Shown piece by piece: positions 53,900 through 64,000 of a stretch of 64,000 nucleotides of DNA (position 1 is the stretch's first letter; the number at the start of each line of letters is the position of its first letter). The notes under the pieces were generated by a model. It saw only the letters and a program-made list of their open reading frames with translations, had not been told where the DNA came from and searched no databases. The stretch spans positions 496,001 through 560,000 of the forward strand of contig CACVBU010000463.1 of NCBI GenBank assembly GCA_902728285.1, written 5' to 3'. A program made the translations under genes and the position numbers. This DNA comes from Clytia hemisphaerica (lineage: Eukaryota > Cnidaria > Hydrozoa > Leptothecata > Clytiidae).

Positions 53900-55590
53900 T
53901 TTGTATATTTCATTGTAGCCACTAGAAATAAGATAAACATCCCATGAAAAAAAAACACCTTGAACATAATATTTATCACAGATATCTTAATTAAGACTCT
54001 GAATCAAGCTTCCCCAGTTTTCTCAATCTACAATCTTGAATCAATCTTTTTATCCGCGTGAGCGAAATCTAGATGCACTTTTTTTCACGACTGGTGAAGG
54101 CGCGGAATATATGCCCTTTTCCGTCCTAAGTGGCGGAATTCCCCGTGAAATTTAGGTCAACTGTCGGGCTTTTGTTGTTCGGAAAATCGAAATTTAGCAA
54201 ACGGATAACAGGCCCGGTGGAAGCACTTTTGAGCAAATGAGATTATTTTCTCAAATTCCTAGCGTTAAGCGATTTTTATCTCATTTTGAGCCCTCAGCCT
54301 CTCTATTTATGGTTGTTTCGCCGGGTCTGGATAGTCCCTGAAAAAGATGGTACATCATCGCGGAAGCTCAATCTAGTGTTTTACTGAGATATCAGTGGCG
54401 TGTATAATGTAGACGGAAGGGAAAGAAGCTTGATTTGATTTGACCTGCAAACTCTATTTTAAACTATTTTTAAGCGTTTACATGGTTGTCATTATAATGT
54501 TTTGTTGCTATGGGTTACAAAAACTACGGTAGCGTTTTATTGTAAATGTTGATCATGACCTTCACTCTCTTTTTTCCATATCTAATTAAACGATAATTAT
54601 TAACAAAGCCAGCAAGTATGTGATGTGAATTGTATTATGCTTTTTCATTGCGATTGATGTGTGATGATGATACATGTTGTGTTGGTGGAATTTCTCATTT
54701 CAATTTTTCTTAAAGATAGGCATGCTTTCGGAAAATTATATGTGGAGATGTTTCATCGTGGATTCTTTTGTGTTCTTCCTTCTGAATTTCCAGGTTGACC
54801 TCGAACTATAGTAGTTCCTGGGCCCTTGGCATTGTTGATATTAATGTTATAAATGTTCATATTGTTATAATTTTCCTCTCGAGTAGTTCATGCCATAATT
54901 GAAGTACGACCCTTCCTAATTCGATATTAAGGGGGAACTGAATTTTCATCGAATAAGGGAGTGTATCAAATACTAGGAGCTTCGTTTAGGACAGTACGGT
55001 ATAAGTATTTTTTATAAGCAAGTCATTGCGTATCTACCACGGAGTTCTTCTCTACGAAATCTGCTAAAAAGACATTAAATATGCATTAAATATTAATTTG
55101 GTATCTAAAAGGTTTTTTTGGACCCTGATTTTTTTGTTAACAAGGTTTGAAAAATAAAATCTTGAATTATTGATACCCAAATTTTTTCTTCCTTGTGAGG
55201 AACTGTTAACTTAAAGTAAGTATTTCGAAAAATGAGGAAGTTTTATACTCTAGTTTGAGATATTTTGTTTTGATGTAGAAAAATCTTATCATTTTGTTTA
55301 TGTTTTTTAGCACTACGATGGTCTCTATTTAGAATTAGTACTCGAAACTCGGATGATAAAATTGAGGAGCAAGAACGTGACAGGGTATTTTTTACTCATG
55401 ATAGCACTGTGAAGTATATAAAGAACTTAGTATTTAGGCACAGACTTTGAGGGAGGTACTTGATCTACTACCGTTTATACGGACAATAAAATCTACCCTT
55501 ACGGTGCAATCTTGAAGATTTTTGTCCATTTTAAGGCAAAAATGGTCAGACTTTTCTAAAATTTGCCCAAAAGACTTCCTTTTCTAACAC
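53900..55590. other. Intergenic region between divergent genes; no gene seen
   Basis: Separates the minus-strand unknown gene from the polycystin-like gene, so promoters for both may lie here. No TATA or CpG-like cluster stands out. 55490-55560 resembles the inside of the 47032-47362 element. Confidence 0.4.
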
Positions 55591-55591
55591 C

Positions 55592-55865
55592 CCTTCTCAC
55601 AGACCCGGTGGGATTTTATCAGCCAGTGGGGGTAAGAATAACAGACCAAAACTCGACGGGGATTGATATTCCTATGTCTTTTATGGCTGAGGGTTTGAAT
55701 TCCATTGTTTTCTAGCCAGAAAATTCAGTGGGGATTGAAAAGATAGCACAATAATTTGCAGTGAGGATTTGATTATCTGATTAGTAGGGACAAAAATTAG
55801 AGTATTATTTTGGCTAATTTTTTCAGTGGGAAGGGTTCCCAGTGGGTCTGTGAGAAAGGGTTTTT
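55592..55865. repeat. CCCAGTGGG-type inverted-repeat element, copy 3
   Basis: Left CCCTTCTCACAGACCCGGTGG; right CCCAGTGGGTCTGTGAGAAAG then GG. Interior CAGTGGGGATTGAAA, CGGGGATTGATATT and CAGCCAGTGGGGGT words. About 325 bp upstream of the polycystin-like start codon. Confidence 0.72.
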
Positions 55866-56188
55866 CTTGAAAATTTCACCCTTTCAATACACTTTTTCTC
55901 ACTACAAGCCGAATAGTGCACTTTGGGAGACCTATGAACGTACATCTAAAGGCTACGCCTGCGACTGGTCACTTATCTTCAGTGCCCCCTAGGGTCCAGA
56001 CTCTTCAATCGAGGTCACTTCGTCTCAATCAATCAAATGTTAGAATTTATCTCCTCTGTCACACTGCAAGCTTACTAATTGATTTGATTCTCATTTTGTG
56101 TTATAGAATGATATGTTTTCATAAACCAACACTATGAATAGATACAAAGGATAATATTAATCAAACAACATAAAAAAAACCTTGAGTA

Positions 56189-59100
56189 ATGGATCACCTT
56201 GTTCACGCTATAGTGTTTCTTACAATTCTAGTCAATTTCCCTTCATCTTCAGATGGGAAAACGGCTAATGCTGGTCCTTTCAAGATCGTCAATGGTAACA
56301 AAGTGACAGATTCTAAACTCATTTTTAAATCAACAAATCTGGATAATGATTTTTATATCGACCTTGATGTTTACGGTGGTCAAATTGATTTTTCAGAGAA
56401 TATTGATTCAAGTAATGCTGTATACCTCAAGATTCCATTTGGGACAGATATGAACATAACATTGGAAGACGACGCTCATCGATATTATGAGTTGAAGCAA
56501 TGTCAATGTGAATATACGTTCAAAGAGCAAGGTGGTTCTCAAGTCACCAATGGATGTCCCAAAAATGGCTGCAGTTGTGAACATTTTGGTCGTGAGATTT
56601 ACCGTAGTTTTACGAAATCAAATGCAGTTTATGATGTTGATATTCGTTATGGTGTTTCACCAAATACGTTTAAAGTTCAGTTCAAGATTCAAGTTGGCCA
56701 GCAACCATTTACCTATGTTAGTATTGTACCAGATGCGATTATAGGATGCAATACTTACCGACTTCTAAAAGGATCCTATGTCACTTTAGATATTCAAAAT
56801 CCCACAGGTCCTTTAAAATTTGTCATCAAACAAGCCAGTGTTGAGAAGGTCTCTCAAACTTTAGCCGTAGCGACATTCAATCATACTTTTCTCGATAGTG
56901 GTACATTCAGTTTGGAAATTCTGCAATCGAATTCAAAGATTTGGAGTCTATCCGTCTCCATCGAAGCAGTGAATTTACATGGTCTAATTGGACAATTAAA
57001 TCGTGCCACGGAAAAAAACATGACATTAAAAGTTGACCAATGTCTACGTTATAACCCTGGATCACCTAAATGGGCAGTTGATAAGCAAGGTAGTGAACTG
57101 GTTTACACAGGACCCTCTTTTACGCATTATTTCGACAAAGTGGGTGCCAAAAGTGTCAATGCCAATGTCAAATTTATTTACCCTTCCCAGCAAGTGGAGA
57201 TAGTGTATATTCAACTTTACGATCGAATCGAAGGACTAAATGTTACTTTAAATTCGAGTGCAGTCTGCAAAGGGAATTACGTAAATGTAGACTTGTCTAT
57301 TTCATCTGGCAGCGCACCTCGACTGAAGTATAAAACCAAAACAAGCGCCAAAAAGGTTCTCCCAGAAAACCCGTTTGCTCTACTAGTCAATAGTGTGGAG
57401 GAATCTGAACTAATATTTTATGCGGAGAATCCAATATCCGAACAAACACTTGCACGAAATATACAATACCTTGAAAACACTCATTCTGCTATTGTTGATC
57501 TACCAAATCAAATTTATGGTAAACGTGGTGAAAGTGTTTTGATTGGTGCAAATAGTATATCTGGCTTGTATTGTGCATTCAATTACACATGGATAATCAA
57601 CAGTATCGAAATAGATAGTCGGACTCAATCAAACCCCGATCAACCTCCGGTGCTGGATTACACATTCGCAAGTGAAGGTACACACGCTGTTATCCTCAAC
57701 ATATACGGTCACGATGGTACTTCATTGATCTCCAGTGCTACTACCTCAGTGATTATTGAGGAAGTCATTTCTTTCACATTGCCAGGGATTATCGAAGGAG
57801 TTATCGGTGACTCCATATCCATCAATGCATCATTTGTATCCAAGTCTACCAAATTATCATACAAATGGATCTCAATAGGATTAGCCAATGAAATTGATAC
57901 TGGTTGGATCAACGACGTTACAAGTGTACAATCATTAGCTCTTCAGATCACTCAAGATCAACCCTTCATTTTGAAACTACAAGTCAAAAATTCCATCTCT
58001 GAAATGACAGCTAACGTAACTATAGCACCTAAACAACCAAGAAATGTTACTTTTAAACTGTTGCATCAACAAAGATGTTTCATCCAGGGGCAACCTTTAA
58101 CATGGTCACTTCAAGTTAACGATACATACAATCTCAACGAAAAATTGGTTTGTCGTCTTGATCAAGAAACTTTACTGGACATCAACGCTGATCTACCAAT
58201 TACCGTCTCCATTCAACCCAGCCAGCCAATCAACAAAGGCCGCTTAGAAATGACTTGCTCACTTAAAGACAACCCACAATATAATCAAACTTTCATTTTC
58301 TACCTGATTGATAGAATAAACGTTAGTTTTACCAATGACCTTATGGCCGGTGAGAATCTGACCGGATCCATTAACAACCCAGTAGAGACCATCCCATACT
58401 CGTGGTACATACGTGAGCGAGATTCCTTATCTTCTGATTGGACTAAAATTGCTGAGAATGTCATCATTGAGCATTTGATCACAAAACCTGGTTTATACGA
58501 AGTGAGAGTTGTCATTGATGATGATTTAGAAGCGATCGATTGTTCAGTAGTTGAGCAATTTACTGTCAACATACCACTGGTTCTCAAAATCAATGGCAAA
58601 ATTGTACAATCAGGAAGTCATCATTTCGTTGGTACAAACACTGAACTTAATTTTTCGGCTGCTGTAAATTTAGAAACAGAAGAACAATACTATATGACAT
58701 GGACTGATAGTACAGTAAGATACCCCGTTGATAAAGGTTTCGGACGAGACCGATACAATTTTTATACATTTAAACAAGGTACTATTAAAGTTCAAGTTTC
58801 GGCAGAATTTAATAATGTGACTGCATCTGCTTTCGTTTTCGTATGGGTACAATTGGAAGTCACTGGAGTCAAGTTCTCATCTGAATATGGTAACCATTCA
58901 ACAGAGATTGAAAATGTGATCAAAAGCCAAGAATCCTTCGCATTGACAGTAAAACCAATACCAGCCGATGCTGCCTTAGTAACAGGTATTCTGACGTGTC
59001 ATTCTCTCAAAAACCTGACTTTCTATCAAAAGAATCAAACTCTGGACAATCCATACCAGATTCCACTACAATGGCCGTCTGGTGAAAATATCTTTGGTGA

Positions 59101-62100
59101 GGTTTCATGTAAACTCGTTATTGGAAACTATATCAGTCAACTCACACGTCACATCACTTTTTTCATCAACCCTGGCAATGCACCTGTATTGAGGATCTTA
59201 GACATTCTGACCTACACTAACAACAAACCAAATATTCAAGTCGAAGTCATCAACAATACCCTTCCATCAAGTCTTTCCTGGTTTTACGGGCATATCAGAT
59301 TATCACAATGTTCAAACACAGTGCCACCATCAATGTCAAATCAAATCTTTAGCTGTACTGTCGAGCTCAATAACAGTGCTGCTCGTCTATTGGTCAAAGT
59401 CGAAAGTGAAAACAAAAAGGGTTACACCACAGATACAATCCTATATTCTATCAGGTATGCTGATTTAATTCATTTTATAAAACGACCCTTTTTACGCTTA
59501 CCCTTATTTGGGTCATTTTTTAGGTTGCGGCGAATCAAAGGCCAGCATGTAAGGGACTGACGTCTACTAAGGGTCGGCATTAAAATGACCCATAAGGTAG
59601 TTCGGGATATTGTAACATTGATAAGCAGTTTAATGTGTAGAGAATCGATTTTTTACAAAATTATCAATTTGTTTTCTTTTTTGGTACGTAGAAATATAAT
59701 TTGAAACTCGTGTCGATATTTGATATCAAAATTGTAGCAATCTCTTTGTTCCAATCTCAGATCTGCATCTATTTCACCAAGCATCATCCAAGTGGGCCAT
59801 CCTACCAACATCTCGTTGTTCATCAATGTCAGTGACGTGGATATCGATTTCAGATTCAAAGAGAACCGTTCAACGTCTCGCCAAATTAGCATACAAGAAC
59901 CACAAATCGGTACATATTCAATCAACATTACGTTGAAAAATCGAATCACATTGTACCAACTACATGAACCGATTCAAGTTATTGATGCCAGTAATTTCGC
60001 TTTAACTTCAAATCAAGATGGAACAATCTACGCTGATAATATCCAAGTTGTAAACGGTGCACAGATAGAATTCATGATTAACAATTTCAACCCAAATGTT
60101 CATTACGTCATCAAAGTTGATGATGTAATACTACCAGCTCTGAATCTCCCAACATTCTCTCACTCATTTTCTCATAATGTCTCGTCATCCAAACCAATCA
60201 TACTTAGCATAGAAGCCAGTATAAATGGAGTTCTCATCAAAGATCGACAATACCGAGTTATCTGCATTGCTCCCGTCAAGAACGCGTCTATTGAGCTGCC
60301 AACGAACTTTATACACCTAAACTCTAGGTAAGATGTTTCGTTTATGTTTATCGTTAAGTTTAAAATGTCTCTCTTTCTCAACATTTATCCTGCGATGATG
60401 ACAAGGCCGATTTCCCGTCCTCAGGCAAAGCTCCAAATTAAAAAATATTGGCAAAAAAAAAAAAAAAATTCGTAACCGTAACCACTTATACCAATCAAAA
60501 ATTATTATATATATAGTTATTATTATATCTACATACCGTACAGTTCTTCTATGCAAAGAAATGACGGACTGTTCACAAAATGGACGTAACTTTTTTCTTA
60601 GCAAGCCCACTGAAAGACATCTTTGGTTGAATATATGATAAAAAGTTTGGGCTAGTTGCCTGACATGCTTGGGTACTTTTCTTTACATTATAATTTTATA
60701 ATAGTTGTCACTTTCTCATCTCTCCAAGAGAATTCGAGAGATAAAAGTTGTAAGTTTACAAGTGACGCAATAAGGTTAAAGTTTAAGTAGTTTTAAACAG
60801 CCAAGTACGATTTTAACTCATTGACGTCCCACTAGCGAAATTATGTTCTTTCCTAGGAACGATATTTTCGGCTGCCGGTATTTTTTTTTTTTTTTATTAA
60901 TTGTCTTTCAGGCTCTTCCATATTTTACAATGGCTATTCGTCCTATGTAAAAATAATCATATTTAAATAAAAAGATAATTATATTCTATGAAAAAAAATA
61001 TGCTGTAGAAACAAAACACACAAAAAAAACAACTCAAGAATACTGACAAAGCTCACAAAATTGCAGATTGTAAAACCGTAAAACTGTAGAAACAAAACAC
61101 AAAACAGAACTCAAGGATACTGACAGAGCTCGCAAAATTGCAGAAAAAGAAAACAGAAAGTATAACTTGTTGGTGTTGTAGTGGTTGATTAGGAAAAGTT
61201 CGGTTGAGTTGTAATAGTATTGAAGTAGCTAATCCTGCGAAAATTTCAGTGTTGATCAGACCACCAGACTAAAATATCAAGTAAATATTGTAATGTAAAT
61301 ATTAATAATATAACCACTAGACCTCATGATCATAGAATCTACAATATATTGGCTTGAAATAGGAAAAATTTTGAAAGTGAGTGAGGTGCCAAGAAAAAAA
61401 AAACAAAAAAAAAACAAAAAAAAAAACGGACACGACCCGAAAAACGTTGCTAAGACTTGAACATGATGAGAAATTGTAGAGTTGAATACTGCTAACTCGA
61501 ACGAAGAAAACTATAAGATTAAGTAATGTATAGATTGCTGTGAGGTTACCGATTGTAGAAAAAAACAAAAAATTAGATATAACGTGTATAAAATATTGCC
61601 AGACTACGATCTAATAAATACTTTTTTAAAATATTGCGAAATTTTTTGTGATCAGGTTCTTCCCTGATCGCTTTTGGAATATCATTCAAAAGGCGACTTG
61701 CCTTGCCAACAAATAATTTTTCCGATACATTAGTCTCGTATTTAGATTCAACTTCCTCAACATTACGAGTATTACGTCCAGCGACTCTTAATTTAAAACC
61801 TTTTAAGTACGATGGAAACTCATCCTGGTGAATCGATTTGTGTGCGAGTTTCAAAAGTTCAAAATTAATTTGCTGCTGGATCGGTAACCAACCAAGCTGG
61901 ACTACATCCTCGATTGTAGAATATCTCAGCGTCACAAAAGCTGCAATTCTGCATAGCAGTTTATCAAGTTTTTTCAACTGGATTTGTGGCAGGTTCCAGA
62001 ACAATGAACAACAGTAGTGTAACTTCGATATAAGAAGGGCTTCGGCCAGTTGCTTCCGCAGACGAAAAGTTGCTGTACGACGAAGATAGCGTAGCACGTA

Positions 62101-63969
62101 TAATTTTGCGTAAACTGATTGACAGAGTTTATCGATATGAGTTTGCCAATTTAGATTTTGATCGAATTGGATGCCAAGAAGTTTATAAACGGTAACTCGT
62201 TCTATCAGTTGGTCTGTGTGATAGATATGAAAGGTTGCGTGATCGGTAGTTTTGATTGAGGACCTGATTAAAAAATCTGGCATGCTGAAAAGATAGAGCT
62301 TTGAAAGAGCTTTCCAAGTGTATTAAACATTTAGGATTTAGCTATCACCAAGGCCGAATAATCTTAAAATAATTTTTGCCTTTTTGAGAACGTCAAGAAG
62401 TTAATGCACCTTTTCCATTCTAAAGTCATATTTATTATACTTTTCCATTATGTTTTCTTTGATTATAGATATTCCTTCAACGTTACTTTCTCTGGGCAAA
62501 ATGGTAACTGTTACATATCGCAATTCAAACAAAGTGATTGCATTAACCCATACAAAGATGTGACCGGATTTGAAATCGAACCATACGAAACATATTGCAC
62601 AATCAACTTCCATACTGAATCTACACACAAATGTTACAATATCACAATTGAAGTTGGAAACATGGCTGGTGTAAACACAGTCCATTGGTTTTACGAACCA
62701 TTCCACCAAGTACCTCTTGTCATCGAATCAGTAAAACATGTGCAGAAAGGGCAAATCTCTCATGCTTCAATCAAGAACCCTATCCCAAATACAAAATACA
62801 TTTGGTACCTCATTTCACCATCAGATCCATCATCTTACAATGTCACATTGGGAGAATCACCAGCAATTAACTTCACAATACCAGATGACCTCAAATTTGG
62901 TGAATATCAGATCCAAGTGAAATCAATTTACAATAATCAAATCTTCATGACCAAGACTGTTGTCAGCTCCATACTTATCTTACCCAATACATCAAACACT
63001 TTAAATTCAACACTCAACGTACACCGTGCCAAGGAGAATAATTTCATTTTAATCGAGCTTGACGTCACTAATTATTATGCTGGTTTGGATTATCGATGGA
63101 GTATATGTCGAAAATCGGACATTTCGGAAGACTGTTCAGGGCCTTCTAAACATATTGGTATCAATAAAACATTATCTTATCCATTCCCTAAGAATTCCAG
63201 TGAAGGAGTTTACTTATTCACTGTGATTGGTACTGGAACAGACACGCAAAATCCTCTAATCACAGAACAAATTCGATATTCACATTGCAAACTTGACAAT
63301 TTAACTATAACGCCCTCTGAAATGAAAAACGCCACCGAGCGGTATCGAAATCACGTGATGTCCAAATGGTATTACAGTGAAATTGAAATCCCAACCAAAT
63401 GTCCAGTCAAGTATAAATGGTCGTTCCACTGTAAAGGTCTTGGACACCGGACATGTAATGATGCAGAATTAATTCAACCGGAACTTTTAAAGGGTATGCA
63501 ATTTATCGATAACCGACCTGTGTTGGAACTTCCACCAAGAGCGTTCAAAGTTGGAACATATTTCATGTACATTACGCTTGTTGTAGGTAAATACTTTCCA
63601 ACTTCCTACAACTACCGCGTTTATTTAACTGTCACATATTCGCCCTTAGTTCCGGTTATCTCCGGTGGCTCTTTCCGTGTCATCGGAGACGAGAATGAGG
63701 CTTATTTAGATGCAACCGGTACCATAGATCCGGACGCTAATTTTGGTACCGTTGGTGATATAACATATAAATGGAATGTTTCTGATCAACATTGTTATGT
63801 CAATCTACGGAACTCGTCTATTCCGGTCAATGAATGGAGTCCGGAACATGGGAAGCTACGAATCAAACCGCAGTGTTTATCACCGAGTTTGAATAAAAGG
63901 GATGGGTATTGGCATGAAGTCGAAGTAAAACGCATCGGACAATCCCGTGTGGAGAAAACATCGCAGCAG
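56189..63969 (+). CDS. Polycystin-1-like protein, N-terminal extracellular region with REJ module; continues past the window
   Basis: Exons 56189-59454, 59761-60327 and 62469-63969 (donor CAG|gtaatt) are phase-consistent and encode 1778 residues so far. Residues 1-22 form a signal peptide (MDHLVHAIVFLTILVNFPSS). Most of the sequence is a chain of beta-sandwich-like segments with many NxS/T glycosylation sites. Near residues 105-130 there is a cysteine cluster (CQCEYTFKE..CPKNGCSCEHFG). The third exon carries the REJ (receptor for egg jelly) module of polycystin-1/PKDREJ: YKWSFHC, LELPPRAFKVGTYFM, then PLVPVISGGSFRVIGDENEA and LDATGTIDPDAN, matching human PKD1 LVPIIEGGSYRV and LDGSESYDPN. In family members this is followed by a GAIN/GPS site, a PLAT domain and eleven membrane spans, which would lie beyond the window. 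These proteins act in ciliary or fertilisation-related sensing with TRPP channels. I see no LRR, WSC or C-type lectin domain before the REJ module. Confidence 0.92.
60878..60896 (-). other. Possible poly(A) tail of a minus-strand retroelement
   Basis: A run of T on the plus strand, reading as poly(A) on the minus strand, about 680 bp downstream of the RT fragment stop. It could mark the 3' end of that insertion, but A/T runs are frequent here. Confidence 0.35.
61573..62283 (-). pseudogene. 5'-truncated non-LTR retrotransposon reverse transcriptase, C-terminal fragment
   Basis: An uninterrupted 236-residue frame on the minus strand. It contains VYKLLGIQFDQNLNWQTHID, then YAKLYVLRYLRR and LLISKLHYCCSLFWNLP, the usual sequence at the end of the RT domain of jockey/CR1-type LINEs, and a further C-terminal stretch ending LLDRSLAIFYTRYI. 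The catalytic FADD-bearing palm is absent, as expected from 5' truncation on insertion; a full-length ORF2 is roughly four times longer. The absence of stops suggests a fairly recent insertion. It lies antisense in intron 2 of the polycystin-like gene. Confidence 0.85.
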
Positions 63970-64000
63970 GTAATTGTCCTGTATTTACGGTTTATTTTTT

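Noticed and set aside
59455..59558. Continuation of polycystin-like exon 1 to a stop at 59558
   Set aside because: A good donor ATCAG|gtatgc at 59454 and a phase-matched acceptor at 59760 continue the domain sequence; the read-through contains an element-like GACCCTTTTTACGC stretch.
61317..61568. Minus-strand 83-codon frame following the RT fragment
   Set aside because: Phenylalanine-rich translation of an A-rich run; better viewed as 3' untranslated sequence of the retroelement or intron.

Overview
This is a eukaryotic, metazoan genomic window. It is AT-rich, its genes are split by GT-AG introns, and it is crowded with short inverted-repeat elements. The gene set (INTS13, a HAND-type bHLH factor, STK33, a class A GPCR, a PAN-EGF-F5/8C secreted protein and a polycystin-1-like REJ protein) indicates an animal. 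A multi-copy gene family of a type I associate with cnidarians and other marine invertebrates makes a cnidarian or similar marine invertebrate my best guess. That is inference, not proof. All gene models below were built by hand from splice signals and reading-frame phase; no transcript or database search was possible.

Layout. (1) 1-19280, plus strand: the 3' nineteen exons of INTS13 (asunder), phase-consistent to the stop at 19280; its 5' end lies outside the window. Its two largest introns each hold a complete gene on the same strand: an intronless class A GPCR (5558-6436) and a two-exon HAND bHLH gene (11361-12541). (2) 19281-29600: no gene found; this stretch is a mosaic of inverted-repeat elements, poly-G-bounded elements and tandem duplications. 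(3) 29719-48118, plus strand: an STK33-like kinase in thirteen coding exons. Its 13-kb intron contains a complete minus-strand gene (46343-36730) for a secreted PAN-EGF-F5/8C (fucolectin-like) protein. The 8-kb intron of that gene holds a decayed transposon-like gene (about 39180-45145) flanked by inverted arrays of repeats, so three layers are nested. (4) 53542-50014, minus strand: a seven-exon gene for an unrecognised 444-residue protein, convergent with STK33. (5) 56189 to beyond the end, plus strand: the N-terminal extracellular part of a polycystin-1-like protein with an REJ module, with a 5'-truncated non-LTR retrotransposon fragment in its second intron.

The genes do not form a pathway: snRNA 3'-end processing (INTS13), mesoderm or muscle patterning (HAND), a ciliary/flagellar-associated kinase (STK33) and ciliary mechanosensing (polycystin). 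The notable features are the gene-in-intron architecture, a HAND protein whose DNA-contacting glutamate is replaced, and several families of non-autonomous elements shared between introns. Only annotated start codons that I checked as ATG are treated as starts.
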